A stretch of 64,000 nucleotides of DNA from Micromonospora sp. CP22 (GCF_009712475.1 NZ_VCJO01000020.1:1-64000); one strand, 5' to 3'; positions 47,705 to 57,049 are shown, counted from the stretch's first letter. Program-made: numbers and translations. Notes: a model not told the origin generated them from the letters alone.

Positions 47705-49165
47705 ATGGCGGCACGCCGCCCGCAGCAACAGACCAATTCGACCACCCTGCCGACCTTCGCCGAGCTGGGCGTGCCCGAGGCGCTGACCCGCCCGTTGGCC
47801 GCCGCCGGGGTGGAGCGGCCGTTCCCCATCCAGGCCGCCACCCTGCCCGACGCGCTGGCCGGTCGAGACGTGCTCGGCCGGGGCCGCACCGGTTCGGGTA
47901 AGACGTACGCCTTCGTGCTGGCAGTGCTCACCCGCCTGGCCGCGACCGGCAGGCCGCGCCGACCCGGCCGCCCCCGGGCGCTCATCCTCGCGCCCACCCG
48001 CGAGTTGGCCTCCCAGATCGACGCCGCGATGGCGCCGCTGGCCCAAGCCCTCTCGCTGCGCACCATGACCGTCTTCGGCGGCGTCGCCGCCCGGCCGCAG
48101 ATCACCGGCCTGCGCGCCGGGGTCGACATCCTGGTGGCCTGCCCGGGTCGGCTCGCCGACCACGTGCAGGCCGGGCACGCCCACCTGGACGCCGTCGAGA
48201 TCAGCGTGCTCGACGAGGCCGACCACATGGCCGACCTCGGGTTCCTGCCGACCGTACGCCGACTGCTGGAGCTGACCCCGCGCGGCGGGCAGCGGCTGCT
48301 CTTCTCCGCCACCCTCGACTCCGGCGTCGACGTGCTGGTCCGGCGGTTCCTCACCGATCCGGTGGTGCACAGCGTCGACTCGACCCTGTCCCCGGTCACC
48401 GCGATGGCCCACCACGTCCTGCACGTGCAGGCCGAGGACCGCTTCGCGGTGCTGGTGGACCTGGCCGCCGCGCCGGGTAGGACGGTGGTGTTCACCCGCA
48501 CCAAGCGAGGCGCCAAGACCCTCACCCGTCGGCTGGTCGCGGCCGGGGTGGCCGCCGTGGAGTTGCACGGCAACCTGGCCCAGGGCGCGCGCACCAGAAA
48601 CCTCAAGGCGTTCTCCGACGGTTCGGTGCGGACACTGGTCGCCACCGACATCGCGGCTCGGGGCATCCACGTCGACGACGTGGCCCTCGTCGTGCACGCC
48701 GACCCACCTGTCGAGCACAAGGCGTACCTGCACCGTTCGGGGCGTACCGCCCGAGCCGGTGCGGCCGGGACCGTGGTCACCCTGATGACCGACACACAGG
48801 CGCCCGAGGTGCGGGAGTTGACCCGCAAGGCAGGCATCGCGGCGACCACCACCCGTTTGCGCCCCGGGGATGCGCTGTTGCGTGAACTCGCCCCGGGAGA
48901 GCGGACGCTGGAGGTCGTGCCGGCCGTCCGGCAGACGACCGGCCGACTGGAGGCGCCCCCCGCCTCCACCGGCCGGGGTCGACGCGGCGGTAAGCCGACC
49001 CAGACCGCTTCGGCGCGCTCCGCCCCGGCCGCCTCGGCGCGATCGGCGCAGAGCACCTCGGGGCGGTCCGCTCCGGCCGCCTCGGTGCGCTCCGGTGCGG
49101 GCCGGTCCGGCGCGGCGGCCTTCTCCTCACGAGCCCGGCCGGGCCGACGCGGCAACGGCCGCTGA
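47705..49165 (+). CDS. DEAD-box ATP-dependent RNA helicase
   Basis: The 486-residue helicase unwinds RNA using ATP. It has the Q motif (FAELGVPEALTRPL...FPIQAATLP), Walker A RTGSGKT, PTRELA, the DEAD box (VLDEADHMADLG), SAT (LLFSATLD) and, in the second domain, TRTKRGAKTL, ATDIAARGIH and HRSGRTARAG. The C-terminal 75 residues are a basic Ser/Ala/Arg/Gly-rich tail with repeated SARSAPAAS units, probably RNA-binding. ATG at 47705 is preceded by GGAG; an ATG at 47618 is in frame but without a ribosome site. A clean terminator follows. Confidence 0.92.
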   Translation: MAARRPQQQTNSTTLPTFAELGVPEALTRPLAAAGVERPFPIQAATLPDALAGRDVLGRGRTGSGKTYAFVLAVLTRLAATGRPRRPGRPRALILAPTRELASQIDAAMAPLAQALSLRTMTVFGGVAARPQITGLRAGVDILVACPGRLADHVQAGHAHLDAVEISVLDEADHMADLGFLPTVRRLLELTPRGGQRLLFSATLDSGVDVLVRRFLTDPVVHSVDSTLSPVTAMAHHVLHVQAEDRFAVLVDLAAAPGRTVVFTRTKRGAKTLTRRLVAAGVAAVELHGNLAQGARTRNLKAFSDGSVRTLVATDIAARGIHVDDVALVVHADPPVEHKAYLHRSGRTARAGAAGTVVTLMTDTQAPEVRELTRKAGIAATTTRLRPGDALLRELAPGERTLEVVPAVRQTTGRLEAPPASTGRGRRGGKPTQTASARSAPAASARSAQSTSGRSAPAASVRSGAGRSGAAAFSSRARPGRRGNGR

Positions 49166-49198
49166 GCGACGGGGCCGCCCGGAGACGACCATCATCCG

Positions 49199-49228
49199 AA
49201 TGCCCGCCGGCAGGCGCCGGCGGGCATT
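49199..49228 (+). terminator. Terminator of the helicase gene
   Basis: Perfect 12-base arms, AATGCCCGCCGG and CCGGCGGGCATT, flank a 6-base loop 34 bases after the stop, followed by T and CCTT. The AA/TT ends give a short T run on the mRNA. Confidence 0.75.
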
Positions 49229-49243
49229 TCCTTGCGCCCACCG

Positions 49244-49281
49244 AATACCTAGAACTACTATGCCTCACAGTTCTAGGTATT
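49244..49281. promoter_or_regulatory. PadR operator with perfect 13-base arms
   Basis: AATACCTAGAACT (49244-49256) and AGTTCTAGGTATT (49269-49281) are perfect inverted arms with a 12-base spacer. The right arm ends 13 bases before the padR start. Autoregulation by the PadR protein is the simplest reading. Confidence 0.75.
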
Positions 49282-49294
49282 TGTGGAGGGTCCG

Positions 49295-49669
49295 ATGAAG
49301 GTCACCAAGGATCTCGTCGCCGCCTCGGCGACGCCGATGGTGCTGGGCATCCTGGCCGACGGTGAGAGCTACGGTTACGCGATCCTCAGACGGATCAACG
49401 AACTGTCCGGCGGCGAGTTGGACTGGACCGAGGGCCTGCTCTATCCCCTGTTGCACCGGCTCGAACGGCTCGGCCATGTGGAGTCGAGCTGGCAGTCGGT
49501 CCCCGGCGAGCGGCGACGCAAGTACTACCGGATCACCAGCAGCGGCCTCGCGGAACTCGCCGAGCAGCAGCGCCAGTGGGACACCGTGGTGAGCGCCCTC
49601 AAGGCGATCTGGGTCGACCCCGGCGACGTCCGGCGTTCCTCGGCGACTCCGCTCGGAGGTCTGGCATGA
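49295..49669 (+). CDS. PadR-family transcriptional regulator
   Basis: The 124-residue winged-helix repressor has KDLVAASATPMVLGILADGE, YGYAILRRI, LLYPLLHRLERLGHVES and RRKYYRITSSGLAEL, all characteristic of PadR. The effector is unknown. GTGGAGGG precedes the ATG at 49295. Its stop overlaps the ATG of the following membrane-protein gene (ATGA at 49666-49669), the common pairing of PadR with a permease-prefix-domain membrane protein. The upstream dyad at 49244-49281 is its probable operator. Confidence 0.92.
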   Translation: MKVTKDLVAASATPMVLGILADGESYGYAILRRINELSGGELDWTEGLLYPLLHRLERLGHVESSWQSVPGERRRKYYRITSSGLAELAEQQRQWDTVVSALKAIWVDPGDVRRSSATPLGGLA

Positions 49670-51117
49670 CCACGCCCGGCGGCCCGGACGGCACGACGGC
49701 GTCGCCCGACCAGCAGGACACGACCACCCGGCACGGCCCGTCCGGCCCGGGGTCCGCCGAACCGGACGCCTTGGAGGCCCAGTTCGACCAGTAGCGCCAC
49801 TACGTACGACGTCGCCCCGAGTTGCAGCGCTCCGACACCGAGGAGCTGGAGGACCATCTGCGCGGCTCGGTCGACGAACTCGTCGCCGCCGGGCTGCGTC
49901 CCGACGAGGCGTTCCTGGTGGCCGTCAAGCGGCTGGGCGGCCTGGACGAGCTGTCCCGCGAGTTCGCCCGGGAACACTCGGAGCGGTTGTGGAAGCAACT
50001 GGTGCTGACCGGCGGCGGCGATGACCCGGCAACGGCCGACCAGTCCCGACGCGACCTGATCGCGATGATCATCTGCGCCGTCGGCGCGGCCGTGTCGATC
50101 AAGGTGCCCGAGCTGTTCGGCTTCGGTTTCCAGCAGGATGCCGCCTTCTACGCACCCAACTTCTCGTTGTTCGCACTGCCCTGGCTGGCTGCGTACCTGG
50201 CCTGGCGGCGGCGGGCCGGTACGGCGCTGATCGCGGTGCTGGTGGCGCTGTTCGTGCTCGGCGCGGTGGCCGCCAACGCCTACCCGCTCGCCGACGACTC
50301 CCAGTCGCTGGTGCTGACCACCATCCACCTGCCCATCGCCCTGTGGTTCGTGGTCGGCCTGGCGTACGTGGCCGACGACCCGCACTCGTCGCGACGACGC
50401 ATGGACTTCATCCGCTTCACCGGCGAATGCTTCGTCTACTTCGTCCTCATCGCCCTCGGCGGCGGCGTGTTGACCGCCTTCACGGTCGGCACCTTCGAAG
50501 CCATCGGGATCGACCCGGAAGGCTTCGTCTCCCAGTGGTTGCTGCCCTGCGGCGTGGTGGCCGCGGTGGTGGTGGCGGGCTGGCTCGTCGAGGCCAAACA
50601 GAGCGTCGTGGAGAACATCGCCCCGGTACTCACCCGGCTGTTCACGCCGCTGTTCACCGCCGCGTTGCTGGCCTTCCTGGTCGCCGTCGTCTGGACCACC
50701 GCCGGCATCGACGTCGAACGGGAGGCGCTGATCCTGTTCGACCTGCTGCTGGTCGTCGTGCTGGGCCTGCTGCTCTACTCGATCTCGGCCCGCGACCCGC
50801 TCGCCCCGCCCGGTCTGTTCGACCGGCTGCAACTCGCCCTCGTGGTCAGCGCGCTCGTCATCGACGTGCTGGTGCTGTGGGCGATCACCGAACGGATCAC
50901 CGAGTACGGCACCACCCCGAACAAGGCGGCGGCGCTCGGCGAGAACGTCATCCTGCTGGCCAATCTCGCCTGGTCGGCGTGGCTGATGCTGGGATTCGTC
51001 CGCCGTCGCGCCCCGTTCGCGGCCCTGGAACGCTGGCAGACCGGCTACCTACCGGTATACGCCGGATGGGCCTGGGTCGTGGTGCTGCTCTTTCCCCCGC
51101 TGTTCAGTCACCTCTGA
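49666..51117 (+). pseudogene. Permease-prefix-domain membrane protein interrupted by TAG
   Basis: One frame runs from an ATG at 49666, overlapping the padR stop, to 51117, but it has a single in-frame TAG at 49792-49794. Before it lies EAQFDQ and after it RHYVRRRPELQRSDTEELED; family members as I recall have W-R at this point, so a TGG to TAG change is likely. The rest encodes a permease-prefix domain (DHLRGSVDELVAAGLRPDEA) followed by about eight to ten membrane segments up to the end. Reading frame and codon bias after the stop are intact. Translation could restart at TTG 49822 or later, giving a 431-residue protein that lacks the first part of the domain. Broken gene, recent mutation and sequencing error are all possible. 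Confidence 0.8.
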
Positions 51118-51850
51118 CGGCCGTCGCCCGGGGCGGGCCGAAGACGACCGGCACCCCCGGCGAGTAGAGCACGCTGGTCGGTGGTCCGTCCGGCGGCGGC
51201 AGCCCGGCGGCGGTCACCAGTTCGTCGTCCAGGGCGAGCAGCTCCGCGCGGTGCAGCGGCCAGCGAGGGTGCCAGTTCGGCAGGTGCAGGGTACGCCCGT
51301 ACGCCCGGGTGTGCAGGGCCCACCGCGCGGTGACGAAATGCTCCAGCGGCGTCGGCTCGGCGATCGGGTCGTCGACCCGGACCTCGATCCGGCTCGTCGC
51401 GCCGGTCGGGCCGGGCCAGCGGCGCCGGCAGCGATAGCTGAGCCGGTCGCCGTCGCGGGCCAACCCCATCGACGACCACATGTACGGCAGCCGCAGGGTC
51501 GCCCGGGCGACCAGCACCGGCACCAGCCGGGACGCGTCGAGCGAACGGAACACCACAGCCCGACGGCCGGCGCCGTCCACCGAGTACAACCGGACGTTGG
51601 TCTCCCAGAAGCTGCCGAAGTACGGCACGCCGGGACCGATTCCGAGCCCCAGACCGACCATCCGGAAGCCGATCAGCCCGACATAGGTCAGCCCGTCGAG
51701 CGTGTCGGGGCGGGTGCCGACGGGCAGCAGCGGTGCGACCCGCTCCGGCTCGACCGGCCAGTGCAGGAAGACCAGATCGTCCCAACGCTGCCGAAGCACC
51801 ACGCGGCCGAATCCGCGCGTCGGCGCGGCGTCGACCGGCTCGATGTCCAT
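51104..51850 (-). CDS. DUF2071 (YqjF-like) protein
   Basis: The 248-residue protein shows DUF2071 landmarks: LRQRWDDLVFLHWPVEPERV, LLPVGTRPDTLDGLTYVGLIGF (quoted by its core TYVGLIGF), FWETNVRLYSVD, VVFRSLDASRLVPVLVAR and TARWALHTRAYGRTLHLPN. Function unknown. GGAGCG precedes the ATG at 51850. Its 3' end overlaps the end of the convergent membrane-protein gene by 14 bases. It is 13 bases behind the GGDEF gene on the same strand and probably cotranscribed. Confidence 0.87.
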   Translation of the reverse strand: MDIEPVDAAPTRGFGRVVLRQRWDDLVFLHWPVEPERVAPLLPVGTRPDTLDGLTYVGLIGFRMVGLGLGIGPGVPYFGSFWETNVRLYSVDGAGRRAVVFRSLDASRLVPVLVARATLRLPYMWSSMGLARDGDRLSYRCRRRWPGPTGATSRIEVRVDDPIAEPTPLEHFVTARWALHTRAYGRTLHLPNWHPRWPLHRAELLALDDELVTAAGLPPPDGPPTSVLYSPGVPVVFGPPRATAVRGD

Positions 51851-51863
51851 GTGTCGCTCCTGG

Positions 51864-53456
51864 TCAGGTACCAGTCTGGCGGCTGCTCACCCGGTTTCCG
51901 CCGGACCGCTTCGCCGCGTACATCGCGCGGTCCGCCGTCCCGAGCGTCTCCCCGACGGTGTACGCGGAACCGCTGGCCACTCCGACGCTGACCGTCACCG
52001 ACCACGCCGTCAATCCGGCCACCGCGTCGACCGCCCGGTGGGCGACCTGCTCGGCGGCGCTCAGATCCGCGCCCGGCAGGATCGCGACGAACTCGTCACC
52101 GCCCAGCCGGGCCACGAAGTCGTCCCGCCGGACGCTGGTCTCGATCACCTGCGCCACCGCCCGCAGCACGTCGTCGCCGGTGGCGTGCCCCAACGAGTCG
52201 TTGACGGCCTTGAACCGGTCCACGTCCACCATCAGCACCGCCACCGGATCGGTCGCGGTCTCCGTGGCAGAGGCCAGGTTCTCCAGGAAGGTGTCCAGGC
52301 CACGCCGGTTGGCCACCCCGGTGAGCGGGTCGATCCGCGCCGCCCGTTCGGCCCGCTCGTGTTGCCACCGCAGCGTGTCGTACGACTGCATCGTCACCGC
52401 CGCGTGCAGCCACCGGTGCCGCTGACGCCACAGCAGCTCCGCGAGCGCGTCACCGTAGGTCAGGCCCGGCAGCGCGTCGCGTACCCCGTCCTTGGCGAGC
52501 AGCACCGCGTGCGTACGGTGCAGCGCCGCAGTGATCAGCCAGTCGTGGTCGGGTGACAGTTCGGCCACCGCCTCCTCGATGACGCGCAACGCCTCGCCCG
52601 GTCGCCCGGACCGGCTGAGCGCGACGGCGTGGAACGGCCGACACAGCAGTTGCTCCTGGTGCCGCTCTTCGACGCCGTGCGCCTGCAACAACGCGAGGTA
52701 CCGGGGGATGTCCTCGGCCGCACCGGCCGGGTCCTGACGGTCGGCGCGGGCGCACGCCGCGAACAGCGACGCGGAGAGCCGCCAGACCTCCGCCTTGGGC
52801 CCGGAGGACTCGGTGACCGCCCGCACCGCGTGCTCCTCGGCAGCCGTGGTGTGTTTCTCCGCCTCGGCGACCTGGCCCACCTGGTACAGCTCCAGCGCCC
52901 ACATGAGGTTGAGTTCCGCCAGGTTGCACAGCCACATCGCCCGGTTGCCGTTGTCCGGGTACCCGGGCCGGCAGGTCGTCTCGTACGCCGCCTGGAACTG
53001 TGGCGCCGCCAGCTCGTAGAGCCGCAGCTTCGCGTAACCGATGGCCAGCCCGGTGCGGGCGTTGCCCTCGATGACCGGATCGGGTTCCCCGGCCAACAGC
53101 GCCGTCTCCGCCCGGACGAGATCCCGCAGCACGGCCTCGATGTCGTACTCGGCGATGTCCTGATCGCCGAGGCGCAACCGCCGGTCGGCCCGCAGCGACA
53201 GCGCGCAGGAACGCCACCCGGCGCTGTTCTCCCGCTCGGCGGCGACCAGCATCAGTTCGGCGGCGGCGATCGCGGCGCGCAGGTCCCCGAGCCGGGTCAG
53301 GGCCACCACGCGGACGAAATGCATCGCCGCCGGGCCGTCGCGTAGTTCCCCGGTCGGTTCCCGCAGCGCCGCAACCGCCTCCGCCAGCACCTGGGCCGCG
53401 CTGCCGGCCTGCGCCTCCTCCAGCAGCCGGAGGGCTCGGAGGGTCACATCGTCCAT
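51864..53456 (-). CDS. GGDEF diguanylate cyclase with TPR-like sensory domain
   Basis: The 530-residue cytoplasmic protein has an all-helical TPR-like N-terminal region (about 1-350) and a C-terminal GGDEF domain (about 360-520): IDPLTGVANRRGL, VDVDRFKAVNDSLGH and an intact active site RLGGDEFVAIL. It should make cyclic di-GMP from GTP. An inhibitory RxxD site five residues before GGDEF is not seen; the bases there read RRDDFVARLGGDEF, with RRDD nine to twelve residues ahead. No membrane segment is present. Cyclic di-GMP controls development in mycelial actinomycetes, so a similar role is plausible. Confidence 0.9.
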   Translation of the reverse strand: MDDVTLRALRLLEEAQAGSAAQVLAEAVAALREPTGELRDGPAAMHFVRVVALTRLGDLRAAIAAAELMLVAAERENSAGWRSCALSLRADRRLRLGDQDIAEYDIEAVLRDLVRAETALLAGEPDPVIEGNARTGLAIGYAKLRLYELAAPQFQAAYETTCRPGYPDNGNRAMWLCNLAELNLMWALELYQVGQVAEAEKHTTAAEEHAVRAVTESSGPKAEVWRLSASLFAACARADRQDPAGAAEDIPRYLALLQAHGVEERHQEQLLCRPFHAVALSRSGRPGEALRVIEEAVAELSPDHDWLITAALHRTHAVLLAKDGVRDALPGLTYGDALAELLWRQRHRWLHAAVTMQSYDTLRWQHERAERAARIDPLTGVANRRGLDTFLENLASATETATDPVAVLMVDVDRFKAVNDSLGHATGDDVLRAVAQVIETSVRRDDFVARLGGDEFVAILPGADLSAAEQVAHRAVDAVAGLTAWSVTVSVGVASGSAYTVGETLGTADRAMYAAKRSGGNRVSSRQTGT

Positions 53457-53584
53457 GCGGTCTCCTCCGCACCCGCCCAGGGAAGAACAGCCCGATGTTA
53501 CGGTAGTCAGCCCTCTTCAGGCGCCTTCGACCACTCCGGTCCGCGCCAGCCTCCGGCGTAGGGCGTTCCGGATCGGGGCGGGTG

Positions 53585-53621
53585 GACGAGTGGGGCCGAC
53601 GGTGTGCCGGCCCCACTCGTC
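53585..53621 (-). terminator. Terminator of the beta-helix enzyme gene
   Basis: Perfect 14-base arms (GACGAGTGGGGCCG and complement) enclose a 9-base loop, 6 bases beyond the stop codon on the minus strand. Confidence 0.65.
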
Positions 53622-53627
53622 GGTCGG

Positions 53628-56021
53628 TCAGTTACGCAGGTTCCACTGTTGGTTGGTGCCGCCGTGGCAGGTCCACAGATGGATCACCGTGCCGTTGGTG
53701 GTGCCGTAGCCGCTGGCGTCGAGGCACAGCCCGGACTGTACGCCGGTGATGGTGCCGTTGGAGTTGACGTTCCACTGCTGGTTGACCTGACCGTTGCAGT
53801 CCCAGATGATCGCCAGCGTGCCGTTGCTGGTGCCCTGACCGGAGGCGTCGAGGCACTTGTTGCCGTACACCATCAGTTGCCGGCTGGCGGTGTAGGTCCA
53901 TCGCTGGTTCGTCCCGCCGTGGCAGTCCCAGAGCTTGACCTGTGCCCCGTTGGCGGTGCTCGCGCCCTCGACGTCCACGCACCGACCGGACTGTGCGCCG
54001 ACGATCTGCACGTTCTGCTGACCGTCGCCGCCCTGGGGACCGGCACCGGCCATCACGGCCTGGGCACCCGAGGGCCAGTTCCCGTTGGTCACCGTCACGT
54101 TGCCGGACACCACGTTGCCCCGGTCGCCGTTGGTCACGTTGGTGCTGCCGTTGGTCGACCAGTTGTTGGTGACGGTGAAGTTGCCCATGTTCTCGGCGTA
54201 CCAGTAGTTGGCGGTCGCCCAGGTACCGGTGGACGAGAAGACGTTGGTGCGGGCGGTGTAGTAGCGGGATCCCTCGTCGAAGTAGAGACCGAAGTGGCCG
54301 TTGGTCCGCAGGCAGTAATTGTCGCTGATCAGGCCACCCGGGTTCGCCGACAGAGTGTAGATGCAGCCGCCGTCGTTCATCTGCTGCATCACGTCGTGCA
54401 CGTAGTTGCCGATCAGCCGGTTGTTGCTGGCGGTGGTGGGGGTGGTGTAACGCGGCTGGTAGTTGTACAGGCCCCGGCCGGCGTAGTGGTCGCTGCCGCC
54501 CGCGTCGTTGGCACCCCAGCCGTAACCGAGGGACATGCCGGTGTACGGCATGTTGTAGACCTCGTTGTACGAGACGGTGGCGTTGGTGACGTAGGTGGTG
54601 AGCACCGAGACGATGCCGCGGTACTCGATCCCGAGGTCGTGCAGCCGATTGTTGCTGATGGTGATGTCACGGTTCACCATCCGCTGGTCGCTGGGGTGGT
54701 GGGCGTCGGCGCGTACGCCACCGACGACGATGCCACCGGCGGCGTTGCGGGCGATCTCGGAGCGGGTGATGGTGATGTCGCTGGCTCCCAGGCCCACCCC
54801 GCTGGCGTGGGCGTTGGCGTCGTTGCCGATCCCGATCGCGGTCTGTCCCAGGTTGACGAACTGGGAATCGCTGAAGGTGATGTTGTTGGCGGCCGAGATC
54901 TGCACGGCGGCGGGCATCTGCTGCCAGTTCGGCCGGGTGGCCTCGAACTGCGGGCAGCCGTTGTGGCAGGAGTTGAAGGCGGGCCAGCTCCAGTTGCCGT
55001 AGATGTACGCGCCGGTCTGCTGGTCCACGTAGCCCTGGTTGCTGCTGGCGCCCAGCCAGGTGGTGCCGGTGAAGGTGATCCCGGTGAACCTGATGTGGTG
55101 GGCCGGTGCGGCGTAGGTCCCGCCGAGGTTGACCAGGGACTGCTGCGTCGGCAGTTCCACGCTGACGCTGTTCATGTTCTGCCCGGCGAGCGGGATGTAG
55201 AACAGTGCGCCACTACCCGAGTCGAGGTACCACTCCCCCGGCGAGTCCAGGAACTCGTAGGCGTTGGTCAGGTAGAGCGGTCCGGCCCGGTGCGGGCTGG
55301 TGAAGGTGTCGTAGCCGAAGTTGTTGTTGCTCCAGCCGGGCTGCTGCATCCGGATGAGGTTGCCGCTGATACTCTGCACCGAGACGTACCGGTCGGTGAA
55401 CGAGTTGACGCTCTCCATCTGGATCCGGCTCTGGTTGGCCAGGTTGTTGAGGTAGCTCAGTGCGCTGGTGGTGAACCGCATGCCGGTGCTGTCCGCAGTG
55501 AAGTCCGCGCGGTTGACCTGGGTGCGGGCGCGGGTGGCGAGCGCACCGTTGACGTAGAGCTGGCGGGTGTCGGTTCCGGCACCGACGTTGGCCCGCCAGA
55601 TGTTGCGGCCGGCGTCCACCTGCGTCCAGCCGGTGACCGCCCGCGCGCCGCTGATCACCGGACGGGCCGACGGTGCCGCCTGCCAGATCACGTGGTAGCC
55701 GTTCGTGCCGGAGTCGGCGGCGGTGAACCGTAGCGGCGACGAGAGCCGGTACACGCCGTCGGCCAGCTGCACGACGATGTCGCCCGACATCGAAGCGTTC
55801 ATCGACCGGACGACGGACTGCGCTGTGGTCAGGGAACACGGTTGGGCGGCGGTGCAGTTGCTGCCGCCACCGGAGGGGGAGGCGTAGAGGGTGGTGGTCG
55901 CGGCGAGGGCGGGGGCGGCGGCGGTGGTGACAGCGGCCACGGTGGCCACGGCGGTCAACGCCACGGCCGTGGCCACGGCCAGCACCCGTCGGGGTGCGGT
56001 GGGGGTCGGAGGTACGGACAC
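53628..56021 (-). CDS. Secreted right-handed beta-helix protein with ricin-type CBM13
   Basis: The 797-residue exported protein has a long signal peptide (basic RR then an Ala/Val core ending APALA), a large right-handed parallel beta-helix (about 45-660) and a C-terminal ricin B/CBM13 domain (about 665-797) with three Q-x-W repeats (QRW, QQW, QQW). Features such as DGVYRLSSPL, RQLYVNGALATRARTQ and GIEYRGIVSVLTTYV recall GH141-type and related carbohydrate-active beta-helix proteins, but catalytic residues cannot be assigned. It probably binds and attacks a plant or fungal polysaccharide. GTG at 56021 with AAGGAGA upstream is preferred to the frame start at 56063. It is next to a sugar uptake operon and may feed it. 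Confidence 0.8.
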   Translation of the reverse strand: MSVPPTPTAPRRVLAVATAVALTAVATVAAVTTAAAPALAATTTLYASPSGGGSNCTAAQPCSLTTAQSVVRSMNASMSGDIVVQLADGVYRLSSPLRFTAADSGTNGYHVIWQAAPSARPVISGARAVTGWTQVDAGRNIWRANVGAGTDTRQLYVNGALATRARTQVNRADFTADSTGMRFTTSALSYLNNLANQSRIQMESVNSFTDRYVSVQSISGNLIRMQQPGWSNNNFGYDTFTSPHRAGPLYLTNAYEFLDSPGEWYLDSGSGALFYIPLAGQNMNSVSVELPTQQSLVNLGGTYAAPAHHIRFTGITFTGTTWLGASSNQGYVDQQTGAYIYGNWSWPAFNSCHNGCPQFEATRPNWQQMPAAVQISAANNITFSDSQFVNLGQTAIGIGNDANAHASGVGLGASDITITRSEIARNAAGGIVVGGVRADAHHPSDQRMVNRDITISNNRLHDLGIEYRGIVSVLTTYVTNATVSYNEVYNMPYTGMSLGYGWGANDAGGSDHYAGRGLYNYQPRYTTPTTASNNRLIGNYVHDVMQQMNDGGCIYTLSANPGGLISDNYCLRTNGHFGLYFDEGSRYYTARTNVFSSTGTWATANYWYAENMGNFTVTNNWSTNGSTNVTNGDRGNVVSGNVTVTNGNWPSGAQAVMAGAGPQGGDGQQNVQIVGAQSGRCVDVEGASTANGAQVKLWDCHGGTNQRWTYTASRQLMVYGNKCLDASGQGTSNGTLAIIWDCNGQVNQQWNVNSNGTITGVQSGLCLDASGYGTTNGTVIHLWTCHGGTNQQWNLRN

Positions 56022-56076
56022 GGGGGTCTCCTTACCTGGGCGGTGCGGTGTGGTGGGTGCCAATTGGACGGCAGTT

Positions 56077-56092
56077 CATCATACGAATGATG
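56077..56092. promoter_or_regulatory. Operator-like dyad before the beta-helix gene
   Basis: CATCAT (56077-56082) and ATGATG (56087-56092) form a perfect 6-4-6 inverted repeat, 56 bases before the GTG start, in a locally AT-rich patch. Confidence 0.4.
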
Positions 56093-56135
56093 TCTTCGCA
56101 AGGATCGACCGCCATCTGGTCCCCGAAACCGTGAA

Positions 56136-56181
56136 CCGCCCTCGCGGTGACCCCGTCGACCGGAGATCACCGCGAGGGCGG
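56136..56181 (-). terminator. Terminator of the sugar uptake operon
   Basis: Perfect 15-base arms (CCGCCCTCGCGGTGA and complement) flank a 16-base loop, 10 bases past the stop of the last gene of the operon. Confidence 0.65.
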
Positions 56182-56190
56182 CGGCGCGGA

Positions 56191-57042
56191 TCAGCCCAGG
56201 ATGCTGCGGAGATAGGCCAGCCCGTCTCCCGCGAGCCGATCCGGAGACGGGGCGAGCGGACGCCAGATCGAGGCGGCGGTCGCGATCGTCGCGTTCTCCG
56301 GGGTGAACGACTCGATACAGATCGCGCCCCAGTAACCGGTCGCGGCCAGGGCGGCGAGGAACCGGGGCCAGTCCAGGTGGTCCGACCCGGGCGCTCCCCG
56401 GTTGGTGCCGCTGACCTGGACGTGCTTGATGTACGGACCCACGGCGGCCAGCGCCGCGTACGGGTTCGCCTCCTCGATGTTCATGTGGTACGTGTCGATC
56501 ATGATGCCGACGTTCGACGGCAGACCGTCTATCATCTCCACGGTCTGTTCGAGCGTGTTGACCACACTCGTCTCGTAGCGGTTGAGCGCCTCCACACCGA
56601 TGGAGACCCCCCGCTCGCCGGCCCGCTCCGCGACCGGGGCCAGCGCCCGACGGAAGTCCACGTAACAGGCGGCGCGTTCCGCCGGCGTCATCCGCCAGGT
56701 CCGGCCCACCGACGCGTAGACCGGCCCACCGACGCACGGCGCACCGATGATCGCCGCACTGTCCACGCAACTGTCCAGGTACGCCACCGTGGCCTGCACC
56801 ACGGCGGGTTCCGCGTTGACGAGTTCCCGCCCGGGTGGGGTGACCGCGCAGACGCCGGCAGCGGCCAAGCCGTACCTGGCGAGCAGGTCCCGGACCCGGT
56901 ACGGATCCCAGTCACCCGGCTGTTCGATCGGCAGCTCGACCGCGTCGAAACCGAGCGCCGCGATCCGTGGGATCACAGTGGTCAGCGCCCGGTCGTCGAC
57001 CGGTGAGGTCCACACCCAGGGATTGACACCGACGGCACGCAA
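56191..57042 (-). CDS. Sugar phosphate isomerase/epimerase-type TIM barrel
   Basis: The 283-residue protein has the AP-endonuclease-2/xylose-isomerase-like TIM barrel of ketose 3-epimerases: VGVNPWVWTSP at the start, FDAVELPIE, and metal-ligand motifs VEALNRYET (Glu), IMIDTYHMNIEE (Asp and His), KHVQVSGTNRG (His) and CIESFTPEN (Glu). These match D-tagatose/D-psicose 3-epimerase-type sites. Related barrels also process 3-keto sugars. The start is a TTG only seven bases after the stop of the binding-protein gene, with GGAAGTAGG before it; no ATG or GTG is suitable. It is the last gene of the uptake operon and should act on the imported sugar or its product. Confidence 0.83.
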   Translation of the reverse strand: MRAVGVNPWVWTSPVDDRALTTVIPRIAALGFDAVELPIEQPGDWDPYRVRDLLARYGLAAAGVCAVTPPGRELVNAEPAVVQATVAYLDSCVDSAAIIGAPCVGGPVYASVGRTWRMTPAERAACYVDFRRALAPVAERAGERGVSIGVEALNRYETSVVNTLEQTVEMIDGLPSNVGIMIDTYHMNIEEANPYAALAAVGPYIKHVQVSGTNRGAPGSDHLDWPRFLAALAATGYWGAICIESFTPENATIATAASIWRPLAPSPDRLAGDGLAYLRSILG

Positions 57043-57049
57043 CGAGCAC

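Noticed and set aside
49792..49794. TAG as pyrrolysine or other recoded codon
   Set aside because: No pyl genes or recoding structure are seen, and the position fits a lost Trp codon. Mutation or sequencing error is simpler.
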